Below are positions 45,960-54,558 of a stretch of DNA of 64,000 nt, piece by piece. The stretch comes from Achromobacter piechaudii NBRC 102461 (GTDB lineage Bacteria; Pseudomonadota; Gammaproteobacteria; Burkholderiales; Burkholderiaceae_B), in contig NZ_BCTK01000005.1 in assembly GCF_001571245.1 (NCBI RefSeq), positions 372,001 to 436,000 on the forward strand, written 5' to 3'. The first letter of the stretch is position 1. Each line of letters opens with the position of its first letter. The translations under genes were made by a program, and so were the position numbers. The notes beneath the pieces were generated by a model that worked only from the letters and a program-made list of their open reading frames with translations, was not told the DNA's origin and made no database searches.

Positions 45960-48900
45960 CGCAACCGCACCGCTTGGCGCACGGCGGACGCGTCGACACG
46001 GCGACGTCCATCGAATTCACGTTCAACGGCCAGACGTTCTACGGGTGCCAGGGCGACACGCTGGCGTCCGCGCTGCTGGCCAATGGCGAACATTTCGTGG
46101 GACGCAGCTTCAAGTACCACCGGCCTCGGGGCGTCATGTCGGCGGGCGTCGAAGAACCCAACGCGCTCGTGCAGCTGGAAGACGGGGGGCACACGGTTCC
46201 CAACCCCTGCGCCACGACCATCGAACTCTATGAAGGCCTGCGCGCGTCCAGCGTCAATGCCGCGCCCGATCTGCATCGCGATCGCATGGCCATCCTGCAA
46301 CGGCTGGGTCGCTTCATTCCTGCCGGCTTCTACTACAAGACATTCATGTGGCCCAAGCGCTGGTGGCCGCCCTACGAACGGTTTATCCGCAAGGCGGGCG
46401 GCCTGGGCCACGCGCCAGCGCAGCCCGATCCCGACCACTACGACAAGCGCTATGCGCATTGCGACGTGCTGGTCGTGGGCGGCGGTCCGGCCGGACTGGC
46501 CGCCGCGATGTCGGCGGGCATGGCGGGCGCGCGCGTGATCCTCGTCGACAACCAATCCGAACTGGGCGGCAGCCTCTTGTCCAGCCCGGCGCTGATCGAC
46601 GGTGCGGCCAACGGCGATTGGATCCGGCAGATGCACACGGCGCTGCTGGGCATGAACGAGGTCCGGATACTGACGCGCAGCACGGCGTTCGGCTATCACG
46701 ACCAGAACCTCGTGACCGTGTGCGAACAGCTCAGCGACCACCTTCCGGTGCCGCGGCGGCGCGGGGCGCGGCAACGGCTTTGGAAGGTACGGGCCAAGCA
46801 GGTCGTGCTGGCCACCGGCGCGCACGAACGGCCGTTGCTGTTCGGTAATAACGACCTGCCGGGCATCATGCTGGCCTCGGCGGTATCGACCTACGTGCGG
46901 CGCTACGCGGTGCTGCCGGGACGGCGCGTGGTGCTGTATGCGAACAACGACGGCGCTTATCGTACGGCGCTCGATTTGCGCGAGCATGGCGCCAACGTCA
47001 CTGTCGTCGACCCGCGTCCGCCCGGCCGGGGAGCGTTGCCCGATGCGGTGCGTAGCGCCGGCATCGAGGTGCGCAACGAATCGGTGGTGCTGCGCGCGCG
47101 GGGAGGGCGGCATGTGAATGGCGTCGTGCTGGCGTCCTACACCGACGGCCGGGCCGGCGCCGCCAATGCCAAGCTGCCGTGCGACCTGGTGGCGGTGTCG
47201 GGTGGCTGGAACCCGGCGCTGCATCTGCACGCGCAATCGGGCGGGCAGACGCGGTGGGATGACACCCATGCCTGCTTCGTGCCGATGGGATCCAAGCAGG
47301 CGCAGGCCAGCGTGGGCGCAGCCAACGGAGAGTTCCTGCTGTCAGAAGCGCTGCAAGGCGGCGCGTTGGCGGGCAGTCAGGCGGCGATGCTGGCAGGCTT
47401 GAACCCGGCGGGCGCGCTCGCGTGGCGCACGGCGAACATCGCGCAGGATCCGATGTTGCCGCTCTGGCATGTGGCGGGGCGGGCCCGTCCGGGCCGGGGC
47501 GCCAAGCAGTTCGTGGACTTTCAGAACGACGTCACCGTGGCGGACATTCATCTGGCGGTGCGCGAAGGCTATCACTCGGTCGAGCACGTGAAGCGCTATA
47601 CCGCCATGGGCTTCGGTACCGACCAGGGCAAGCTGGGCAACATCAATGGCGCGGCGGTCCTGGCCGACGCGCTGGGCAAGACCATCGCACAAACCGGCAC
47701 CACCACCTATCGGCCGAACTACACGCCCGTAGCCTTCGGCGTGTTGGCGGGCCGCGAGCTGGGCGACTTCTTCGACCCGGTCCGCAAGACCAGCGTGCAC
47801 GAATGGCATGTGTCGCGCGGCGCGGCGTTCGAAGACGTCGGCAACTGGAAACGCCCTTGGTACTTTCCGCTGTCCGGGGAGAGCATGGAGGCCGCTGTCG
47901 CACGCGAATGCCTGGCCGTGCGCAATGGCGTGGGCATGCTGGACGCATCCACGCTGGGCAAGATCGATATCCAGGGACCGGACGCGGCGACGTTGCTGAA
48001 CTGGGTCTACACCAATGCGTGGAGCAAGCTGGAAGTGGGCAAGGGCCGCTACGGCCTGATGCTGGACGAGAACGGCATGGTGTTCGATGACGGCGTCACC
48101 ATGCGCCTGGGCGAACAGCACTATCTGATGAGTACCACCACAGGCGGGGCGGCGCGCGTGCTGGCCTGGATGGAACGATGGCTGCAAACGGAATGGCCGC
48201 ACCTGGACGTGCATCTGACCACAGTGACCGACCACTTCGCCACATTCGCCGTGGCGGGGCCGCTGGCGCGCAAGGTGTTGCGCACGGTTTGCCCCGACAT
48301 TGATTTTTCTAACCACGCGTTCCCCTTCATGAGCTTCCGGGAAGGCACGATAGCCGGCTCGGGCTGGTCCAGCCCAACGCGCATCATGCGCATCAGCTTT
48401 TCCGGTGAACTGTCTTACGAAGTCAACGTGCCCGCCAACCTGGGCCAGCGTGTCTGGAACGCATTGATGGCGGCGGGCCAGCAATACGGCATCACGCCCT
48501 ATGGCACGGAAACCATGCACGTGTTGCGCGCGGAAAAGGGCTACATCATCGTCGGCCAGGACACGGACGGTTCCATGACGCCGCAGGACCTGGGCATGGG
48601 CGGCATGGTGACCAAGTCCAAGGACTGCCTGGGCAAGCGTTCGCTGTCACGCGCCCACACAGCGGGGCCGAACCGCAAGCAATTCGTCGGCCTGCTGGCG
48701 CGCGACCCTGCGGTCGTGCTGCCCGAAGGCAGCCAGATCATGCATCGGCAAAGCCGGGCGCCGATCGCACCGATGATCGGCCACGTCACGTCTAGCTACA
48801 TGAGCCCCACGTTGAATCGTTCGATCGCCCTGGGTTGGGTGAAGGACGGCCACCAGAAAATGGGAGAGCTGGTCGAAGTCGCGTTACCCGAAGGCGGCTT

Positions 48901-48967
48901 CATGCCGGCGACGATACACAGCACGGTTTTCTACGATCCCGAGGGAGGGCGTCAACATGTGGACTGA
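45956..48967 (+). CDS. soxA: Sarcosine oxidase subunit alpha
   Basis: A 1003-residue subunit. Residues 1-110 form the N-terminal ferredoxin-like (2Fe-2S-less) domain (FNGQTFYGCQGDTLASALL), then a Rossmann FAD/NAD domain (CDVLVVGGGPAGLAAAMSAG) and a second nucleotide region (GRRVVLYANNDGAYRTAL). The C-terminal third is a GcvT-like tetrahydrofolate-binding domain (MLDASTLGKIDIQGPDA, GTETMHVLRAEKGYIIVGQD). The frame is open far upstream through soxB and soxD, but 45956 is the true start because of the ATGA overlap. It overlaps soxG by 11 bp. Confidence 0.95.
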   Translation: MTQPHRLAHGGRVDTATSIEFTFNGQTFYGCQGDTLASALLANGEHFVGRSFKYHRPRGVMSAGVEEPNALVQLEDGGHTVPNPCATTIELYEGLRASSVNAAPDLHRDRMAILQRLGRFIPAGFYYKTFMWPKRWWPPYERFIRKAGGLGHAPAQPDPDHYDKRYAHCDVLVVGGGPAGLAAAMSAGMAGARVILVDNQSELGGSLLSSPALIDGAANGDWIRQMHTALLGMNEVRILTRSTAFGYHDQNLVTVCEQLSDHLPVPRRRGARQRLWKVRAKQVVLATGAHERPLLFGNNDLPGIMLASAVSTYVRRYAVLPGRRVVLYANNDGAYRTALDLREHGANVTVVDPRPPGRGALPDAVRSAGIEVRNESVVLRARGGRHVNGVVLASYTDGRAGAANAKLPCDLVAVSGGWNPALHLHAQSGGQTRWDDTHACFVPMGSKQAQASVGAANGEFLLSEALQGGALAGSQAAMLAGLNPAGALAWRTANIAQDPMLPLWHVAGRARPGRGAKQFVDFQNDVTVADIHLAVREGYHSVEHVKRYTAMGFGTDQGKLGNINGAAVLADALGKTIAQTGTTTYRPNYTPVAFGVLAGRELGDFFDPVRKTSVHEWHVSRGAAFEDVGNWKRPWYFPLSGESMEAAVARECLAVRNGVGMLDASTLGKIDIQGPDAATLLNWVYTNAWSKLEVGKGRYGLMLDENGMVFDDGVTMRLGEQHYLMSTTTGGAARVLAWMERWLQTEWPHLDVHLTTVTDHFATFAVAGPLARKVLRTVCPDIDFSNHAFPFMSFREGTIAGSGWSSPTRIMRISFSGELSYEVNVPANLGQRVWNALMAAGQQYGITPYGTETMHVLRAEKGYIIVGQDTDGSMTPQDLGMGGMVTKSKDCLGKRSLSRAHTAGPNRKQFVGLLARDPAVVLPEGSQIMHRQSRAPIAPMIGHVTSSYMSPTLNRSIALGWVKDGHQKMGELVEVALPEGGFMPATIHSTVFYDPEGGRQHVD

Positions 48968-49574
48968 AACGTATCAGGAGTCACCCTTGAAGGGGCTCAA
49001 GCCCGTTCAGTCCCCGGCCCATGCCGGCGACGCCCGGCGTCTGCGCATCGTCGAAAGGCCGTTCCTGGATCTGGCCGTGCTGCGCGGCAATGCGCGCTCG
49101 CCAGGCTTTGCCAGCGCGCTGGAACGTTCATTGGGAACGGCGCCGCCGGTGGCGCCGAATACCGTCGCGCATGGCCATCGGCATCTGCTGGCCTGGATGG
49201 GGCCCGATGAATGGTGGGTGCAGTCGCTCGCACCTTCGTTGCCATCGCTAGAGGGCACGCTGCGCCCGGTCTTGCAGGCAGAGTCCGCCTGCGTGGTCGA
49301 CGTCAGCAGCGGGTACACGGTGCTGCAATTGCTGGGCGAGCATGCGCGCGAGGTGCTGGCAAAGGGCTGCCCGCTGGATCTGCACCCCCGGGTCTTTGGC
49401 GCCGGACAATGCGCGCAAAGCCACTACTTCAAGGCGGGGGTGATGTTGCGCGCGCTGGACGCAGGCGGCGTGGAAGTCGTGGTGCGGCGCAGCTTCGCGG
49501 ACTACGCAGGCCGCATGCTGCTGGACGCGGCGCAGGAATTCATGTCGCCCAATCAACGCATCGAGCGGGAATGA
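48957..49574 (+). CDS. soxG: Sarcosine oxidase subunit gamma
   Basis: A 205-residue subunit of sarcosine oxidase, distantly GcvT-like. Characteristic segments are LRGNARSPGFASALE, WMGPDEWWV and VDVSSGYTVLQLLGEHAREV. It overlaps soxA by 11 bp and is followed directly by an intrinsic terminator at 49574-49599. No folD or purU gene follows, unlike many sox operons. Confidence 0.92.
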   Translation: MWTETYQESPLKGLKPVQSPAHAGDARRLRIVERPFLDLAVLRGNARSPGFASALERSLGTAPPVAPNTVAHGHRHLLAWMGPDEWWVQSLAPSLPSLEGTLRPVLQAESACVVDVSSGYTVLQLLGEHAREVLAKGCPLDLHPRVFGAGQCAQSHYFKAGVMLRALDAGGVEVVVRRSFADYAGRMLLDAAQEFMSPNQRIERE

Positions 49575-49599
49575 AAAAAGGGCCGTGAGGCCCTTTTTT
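49574..49599. terminator. Bidirectional intrinsic terminator between soxG and tRNA-Gly
   Basis: AAAAAAGGGCC-GTGA-GGCCCTTTTTT: a perfect stem with T runs on both strands. It can end the sox operon on the plus strand and the tRNA-Gly transcript on the minus strand. Confidence 0.9.
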
Positions 49600-49641
49600 C
49601 AACGACGTACAGACGTAAGTGCAAGTCTGTCCATCAAAATG

Positions 49642-49717
49642 TGGAGCGGGAGACGAGTCTCGAACTCGCGACCTCAACCTTGGCAAGGTTGCGCTCTACC
49701 AACTGAGCTACTCCCGC
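49642..49717 (-). tRNA. tRNA-Gly(GCC), copy 2
   Basis: A 76-nt tRNA identical to 29238-29313, with anticodon GCC and encoded CCA, in the same orientation. The next 70 bp on its 3' side resemble those of copy 1 (shared GACGTACAGACGT/GACTTACAGACGT words and an A6-stem-T terminator). No integrase or element end lies beside it. It is a second potential target for the ICE. Confidence 0.97.
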
Positions 49718-49845
49718 AATGTACTGCTGTCAGCGGCATTTCTGCCAAGTGCATTCCAGCCAACTACGCTGCCCTGAATGCACTTCTGACTCGCTTTGCC
49801 GAACCGTTTTTTAAGTCGTTTTTGGCAAGCGAGGCGGAAGTATAC

Positions 49846-50484
49846 CTAATTTTTTGAAAAATGCACGCGGCTTGTCGAACGAGGTGTCGACGAGCTTGAA
49901 CGCCGCGCGCCGGCCGGCATGCGCGGCTCGCGGCGCCAGGCCATGCGCGCCAAGGTGTCGTCGCGCGCAATAACGTGGTGGGCAAGCGCCGCCACGATGT
50001 GCATCGCCAGCAATCCGTACAGCCCCCAGGCCAGCAGGTCGTGCGCCCACACCGCGGTTACGACCAGCGCGGGGTCGGCCGACACCAGGCGGGGAAACTC
50101 CAGGTCGGTAAACGGTACCGGCACTGCCAAGCCCTTCGCGTTGACGATGACCCATCCCACCAGGCACGACGCGAAGATGAACGCGTAGATGCACAGGTGC
50201 ACCGCATGGGCGCAGGCGTCCTGCATGCAGAAGCCATCGCGCTGCACCCTGCGCCGCGTCACGCGCACCATCGTGCGAACGATCGTGACCGCCAGCAAGG
50301 CCATGCCGCAGCCGATGTGCACGATCATCACCGATCGCATGGTCAAGCCTGTCTGCGCCGTGAGCAGATGGCGCAATTCGCCGGCAAGCACCAGTGTGCT
50401 CATCAAGCCGACACTGAGCCAGTGCAAGGCGATCTGCGCCTGGGTATAGGCGGGCGGGGCCGGGGCGGCGGGGGCGGAACTCAT
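49846..50484 (-). CDS. Cytochrome b561-type membrane protein
   Basis: A 212-residue di-haem cytochrome b561/b6-domain protein with four membrane helices (AQIALHWLSVGLMSTLVLAG, VMIVHIGCGMALLAVTIVR, HAVHLCIYAFIFASCLVGWV, VWAHDLLAWGLYGLLAMHIV). Haem-ligating histidines are in IALHW, IVHIG, AHAVHL and MHIVAALAHH. Such proteins move electrons across or along the inner membrane, and some prokaryotic members oxidise superoxide. It is divergent from the gspG gene and has no visible link to the sox genes. Confidence 0.85.
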   Translation of the reverse strand: MSSAPAAPAPPAYTQAQIALHWLSVGLMSTLVLAGELRHLLTAQTGLTMRSVMIVHIGCGMALLAVTIVRTMVRVTRRRVQRDGFCMQDACAHAVHLCIYAFIFASCLVGWVIVNAKGLAVPVPFTDLEFPRLVSADPALVVTAVWAHDLLAWGLYGLLAMHIVAALAHHVIARDDTLARMAWRREPRMPAGARRSSSSTPRSTSRVHFSKN

Positions 50485-50822
50485 GGTCTTCCTTGTAGCG
50501 GGGGCCAGCCTGCCCGCACGTGCGGCGCAGCCTGATCTGAGAGGCGAAATTGAAGCGCCGCCACCCCGTGTCGCGCCACCTTCCTCAACGCTTCCTAAAC
50601 CCGTCCGGGCCGCGCCAGCAGGCGCTTTAGGCTCTCTTTAGAAACGTTGGCGGCCCATCCCCCCCATGGAAATATGCCGGCCTGCGTTGGGATTTTCCGC
50701 TTTGAATGCGACCGGCTGCGCCGGCGCTCGGACCGCATCGTTCCTCACGATGTCGGGCTCTCCCCGCACTTCACCCTGGATCACCGCCACGCGGCGATCG
50801 CTCAAACAGAAAAAGTGGACTC
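50485..50822. other. 338-bp region upstream of the secretion locus
   Basis: No gene is seen. It holds the promoter region of the T2SS operon. A CTTTAG-N5-CTTTAG direct repeat lies at 50625-50641. Confidence 0.6.
50625..50641 (+). promoter_or_regulatory. CTTTAG direct repeat, candidate OmpR-family site
   Basis: CTTTAG-GCTCT-CTTTAG repeats with 11-bp periodicity, as in the tandem half-sites bound by OmpR/PmrA-type regulators. It is about 180 bp before gspG. The OmpR-type regulator encoded at 60293-60979 is a candidate binder. Confidence 0.45.
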
Positions 50823-51251
50823 ATGAAGACTCTTACCTTCCGACGCCGTCTGGGCCTGCAGCAAGGCTTCACCTTGCTGGAGTTGCTGGTCGTGCTGTTG
50901 ATCATCGCGTTGTTGGCCGGCTACGTCGGTCCCAAGCTGTTCTCCCAGGTCGACCGTGCCAAGGTCCGGGCCACCCAGGCGCAAATGAAGACGCTGGGTG
51001 ATGCGCTGACGCAGTACCGCCTGGACGTCGGCAACTATCCCACCACCGAGCAGGGCCTGGAAGCGCTGGTGAAAGCGCCGCAGGGCGCGGCCAACTGGCA
51101 CGGGCCCTATCTGGCCAAGGACGTGCCGGCCGATGCGTGGGGACGTCCCTACCTGCTGAACGTGCCGGGCCGCAGCTCGGATGCGGAAGTGGTCTCTTTC
51201 GGCGAGGAAGGCCGGGCGGGAGGCAGCGGTGAGCTGGTTTATGGCCTCTAA
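50823..51251 (+). CDS. gspG: Major pseudopilin GspG
   Basis: A 142-residue type II secretion major pseudopilin. The prepilin peptidase site is QQG-FTLLELLVVLLIIALLAG with Glu at +5. The signature DALTQYRLDVGNYPTTEQGL, EALVKAP and the DAWGRPYLLNVPG segment are typical of GspG, including the calcium-loop region. The ATG at 50823 begins MKTLTFRRRLG. It opens the locus and overlaps the lytic transglycosylase by 11 bp. Confidence 0.95.
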   Translation: MKTLTFRRRLGLQQGFTLLELLVVLLIIALLAGYVGPKLFSQVDRAKVRATQAQMKTLGDALTQYRLDVGNYPTTEQGLEALVKAPQGAANWHGPYLAKDVPADAWGRPYLLNVPGRSSDAEVVSFGEEGRAGGSGELVYGL

Positions 51252-51723
51252 GACGGCGGCGGCCGCATTCGCCGGCATGACGTTCTCAGCGGCCGCCGCC
51301 GCCAATTGCTGGCAGCAGTCAGGCGACCGCCACGGCGTCGACCCATTGCTGCTGTATTCGATCGCGAAGGTGGAATCTTCGTTGAACCCACGCGCCGTCA
51401 ACAACAACACCAATGGCACGCAGGACATCGGCCTGATGCAGATCAACAGCATCCATCTGCCGGGCTTGGCCAAGCGCGGCATCACGCGGCAGCGGCTGAT
51501 GGATGAGCCTTGTCTTTCGATAGATGCCGGCGCAGAGATTCTGGCGGGCTTCATCAAGCGCTACGGCTACACCTGGCGCGCGGTGGGCGCCTACAACGCG
51601 GGTGGCGCGGCCAACCGAGAAGCGGCCCGCCAGCGTTACGTGAACCGGGTCTGGCAACACTATCTGCAACTGTCGCAGGCGCGCGACGCCCGCTATCGCC
51701 AGTCGCAACACGCGGAGCGTTGA
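51241..51723 (+). CDS. Lytic transglycosylase (SLT domain)
   Basis: A 160-residue exported peptidoglycan-cleaving enzyme. The signal peptide is MASKTAAAAFAGMTFSAAAA. The SLT fold begins at GDRHGVDPLLLYSIAKVESS with the catalytic Glu in KVESSLNP, then GTQDIGLMQINSIH and VGAYNAGGA. It resembles VirB1/IagB-type enzymes that open peptidoglycan for secretion machines. The start at 51241 overlaps gspG; its place inside the operon implies a dedicated role in fitting the secretion complex through the wall. Confidence 0.9.
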   Translation: MASKTAAAAFAGMTFSAAAAANCWQQSGDRHGVDPLLLYSIAKVESSLNPRAVNNNTNGTQDIGLMQINSIHLPGLAKRGITRQRLMDEPCLSIDAGAEILAGFIKRYGYTWRAVGAYNAGGAANREAARQRYVNRVWQHYLQLSQARDARYRQSQHAER

Positions 51724-51724
51724 T

Positions 51725-52918
51725 ATGAACGAGTTCAGGATACGCCTGCTCAAGCAGGGGGCGTTGCGTGTGCAGACCGTGCGCGCCGCCAGCGAAGGCG
51801 AGGCGCGCGCGCAATTGAGCGATGCCGACGGCATGGTTCTGGACATCCAACGTTCGGCCGTGCGTCGTGGCATCAAGGCGCGCGGTAAGAAAGCTTTTTC
51901 CCTTGGGCTGCTGCTGCAAGAGCTGTCCACCTTGCTGGACGCGGGCCTGGCCCTGATCGAGGCGCTGGAAGCGTTGAGCGACAAGGCCGGCACGGGCAAC
52001 AAGGCGCTGCAAGCGTCGCTCGGCCAATTGCTGCGTTCCTTGTACCAGGGCCAGCCCTTGTCCAAGGCGATGGAGGCGCAACCGCTGGTGTATCCCGCGC
52101 TGCTGGTCGCCACGGTCGCCTCGGCCGAGGGCAGTGGCCAATTGCCCGTGGTGCTGCGGCGCTACCAGTACTACGAAACGCGGATTGAAAACATCCGCAA
52201 GAAAGTGGTGGGCGCGCTGGTGTACCCGCTGGTCGTGATCGCGGTGGGCTTCGGCATTTTGCTGTTCATGCTGTTTTTCGTCGTGCCGCGCTTTGCGGTC
52301 GTCTTCGAAAGCATGCGCTCCTTGCCGGCCACCGCCGAGGCCATGTTGTGGTGGGCGCGTCTGGTCAAGTCCGACGGCGAACTGCTGGGCGCGGGTATCG
52401 GCGGCAGCCTGCTGGTCACCGCCCTGGCGCTGCGCACGCAGCGGGTGAGGGCGGCGCTGATGAACCTGTTCTGGCGCCTGCCCAAGCTGCGCGACGTCGG
52501 CAACCTGTTCGTGCTGGCGCGCTTTTATCGCACCGTCGGGCTGCTGATCGAAGGCGGCACGCCTGCGTTGCAGGCGTTCGAACTGGCCGATCGCATCCTG
52601 CCGCCCGCCTATGCGGAACGCCTGGACCTGGCGTTGCAGGAACTGCGCGCCGGACGCAGCGTGTCGGAGACGCTGGCGCGGCACGGCTTGACGACGGCCG
52701 TGGCCGAACGGCTGTTGCGCGTCGGCGAGCAAAGCGGGGATCTGGGCGGCATGTGCGAACGCATCGCCCAGTTTCATGACGGCACGCTGGATCACGCCAT
52801 CGAGGTGTTCGGAAAGGTGTTCGAGCCGCTGCTGATGCTGGTGGTGGGCGGCCTGGTCGGCGCCATCGTGATCCTGCTGTACATGCCCATCTTCGAGATG
52901 GCCGGGAGTCTGGGATGA
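51725..52918 (+). CDS. gspF: Type II secretion inner-membrane platform protein GspF
   Basis: A 397-residue platform protein with two T2SSF domains (residues about 60-180 and 265-385) and three membrane segments (GALVYPLVVIAVGFGILLFM, GAGIGGSLLVTALAL, LLMLVVGGLVGAIVILLYMP). The N-terminal FRIRLLKQGALRVQTVRAAS is typical of the family. The ATG is one base after the transglycosylase stop and its own stop overlaps gspE by ATGA. Confidence 0.95.
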   Translation: MNEFRIRLLKQGALRVQTVRAASEGEARAQLSDADGMVLDIQRSAVRRGIKARGKKAFSLGLLLQELSTLLDAGLALIEALEALSDKAGTGNKALQASLGQLLRSLYQGQPLSKAMEAQPLVYPALLVATVASAEGSGQLPVVLRRYQYYETRIENIRKKVVGALVYPLVVIAVGFGILLFMLFFVVPRFAVVFESMRSLPATAEAMLWWARLVKSDGELLGAGIGGSLLVTALALRTQRVRAALMNLFWRLPKLRDVGNLFVLARFYRTVGLLIEGGTPALQAFELADRILPPAYAERLDLALQELRAGRSVSETLARHGLTTAVAERLLRVGEQSGDLGGMCERIAQFHDGTLDHAIEVFGKVFEPLLMLVVGGLVGAIVILLYMPIFEMAGSLG

Positions 52919-54558
52919 ACGCAATCAACGAAAACGAAATCAGTCAGGAGAAGGGAGCAATGCAAACCGAAACCGTCGCCGACGAGGCATGGTGGTTGTG
53001 GCGCGAGCGCGCCGCGGAACTGAGCCTGTCCCTGGCCGATTACCTGGACGAAGAGCTGGCGCGCCGTCCGCAGTTGCTGCCCGTGCTGGCGCAGGCGCTG
53101 GGCATGGAACCGTTGAGCGCCCAGGAATGCCGTCAGGCCGCCGCGCGTTTCGACGTGCTGCCGCTGGCCGACGCCATGGCTTACCGCATGGCGCCCTTGC
53201 AGGTCGATGGCGAATGCCTGTTGGCCATGGCCTCGCCCTTCTCGCGCGACGCGCGCCTGAAGCTGCAAGCGATGCTGTGCGGCCGTGTGCTGCGCTTTGC
53301 GCTTTGCCCGACGGGAGCGGTGGACGCGTGGCTCAAGCAGGCCGAAGCCACCGAGCGCGTGCTCGATGGCGTGGCCGTGGACATGGCGGATGATTCGCTG
53401 GCCAAAGCGGTCGAGTCGATCTCGCTGGCCTCGCTGGCCAAGGACGAAAGCCCGGTCATCCGCCTGGTGAACATGACGCTGTACGACGGCCTGCAAAGCC
53501 GCGCCAGCGACATCCATCTGGAGTCGGACGAGGAAGGGCTGTTGATCCGCTATCGCATCGACGGCGTGATGCTGCACATCCGCAAGGTGCCGGGGCAGGT
53601 CACCGCCAATCAGGTGATGTCGCGGCTGAAAGTGCTGTCCAGCCTGGACATCGCCGAGAAGCGCGTGCCGCAGGACGGCCGCTTCAAGGTGGTGTTGCAG
53701 GGCCGCGAGGTGGACTTCCGGGTGTCGATAATGCCGGGAAATCACGGCGAGAACGCGGTCTTGCGGCTGTTGGACCGTTCGCAACGCGGCGACAAACTCA
53801 GCCTGGACACGCTGGGATTTCCGGCCGAGACCGCGCGCCGCATCCGCGTGCTGGCGCAATTGCCTTACGGGCTGACGCTGATCACCGGCCCTACCGGCAG
53901 CGGCAAGTCCACCACGCTGTATGGCGCGCTGTCCGAACTGAACAGCGGCGACGAAAAGCTCATCACCATCGAAGACCCGGTGGAATACGAGATGGCCGGG
54001 ATCCTCCAGATTCCGGTGAACGAGAAGAAAGGCCTGACCTTCGCGCGCGGCCTGCGTTCGATCCTGCGCCACGATCCGGACACCATCCTGGTCGGCGAAA
54101 TCCGGGACGCCGAGACGGCGGCGATTGCCGTGCAATCCGCATTGACGGGCCACCGCGTGCTCTCGTCGGTGCACGCCAATGACGCGTTCAGCGTGATCGA
54201 CCGGTTCCTGTACATGGACGTCGAGCCGGCCACGTTTCTGGAGTCGCTCAACGGCGTGGTGTCGCAAAGGCTGGTGCGGCGGCTGTGCCCGCATTGCGCG
54301 CCACCTGGCGAGGCGCGCGCGGGTCCCGGCTGCGAGGCCTGCCGGCACACCGGCTTTCTGGGGCGTATCGCCCTGGCCGAAGTGTTGCGCCTGGATAACC
54401 GCATGAAGACCGCGCTGCTGGACCGTTCCCCGGAGCGGCGGCAGGAAGCCCTGGCGCAATGCGCCGACTATCAATCGATGCGCGATGCCGCCCATGAGGC
54501 CATCGCGCACGGACTGACCACTTATCAGGAGGTTTGCCGTGCAGTCGCTATGGAATGA
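52915..54558 (+). CDS. gspE: Type II secretion ATPase GspE
   Basis: A 547-residue AAA+-like secretion ATPase. An N-terminal MshEN-like domain (residues about 55-160) precedes the catalytic domain with Walker A ITGPTGSGKSTTLY (from residue 323), the Asp box TITIEDPVEYE-like ITIEDPVEYEM, and a Walker B region DPDTILVGEIRDAETA. A tetracysteine zinc site begins at C458-x-x-C461 and closes with CEACRHTGFLGR. The start at 52915 overlaps gspF; an ATG at 52960 with GGGAG upstream is an alternative. It overlaps the next gene by 20 bp. Confidence 0.95.
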   Translation: MNAINENEISQEKGAMQTETVADEAWWLWRERAAELSLSLADYLDEELARRPQLLPVLAQALGMEPLSAQECRQAAARFDVLPLADAMAYRMAPLQVDGECLLAMASPFSRDARLKLQAMLCGRVLRFALCPTGAVDAWLKQAEATERVLDGVAVDMADDSLAKAVESISLASLAKDESPVIRLVNMTLYDGLQSRASDIHLESDEEGLLIRYRIDGVMLHIRKVPGQVTANQVMSRLKVLSSLDIAEKRVPQDGRFKVVLQGREVDFRVSIMPGNHGENAVLRLLDRSQRGDKLSLDTLGFPAETARRIRVLAQLPYGLTLITGPTGSGKSTTLYGALSELNSGDEKLITIEDPVEYEMAGILQIPVNEKKGLTFARGLRSILRHDPDTILVGEIRDAETAAIAVQSALTGHRVLSSVHANDAFSVIDRFLYMDVEPATFLESLNGVVSQRLVRRLCPHCAPPGEARAGPGCEACRHTGFLGRIALAEVLRLDNRMKTALLDRSPERRQEALAQCADYQSMRDAAHEAIAHGLTTYQEVCRAVAME

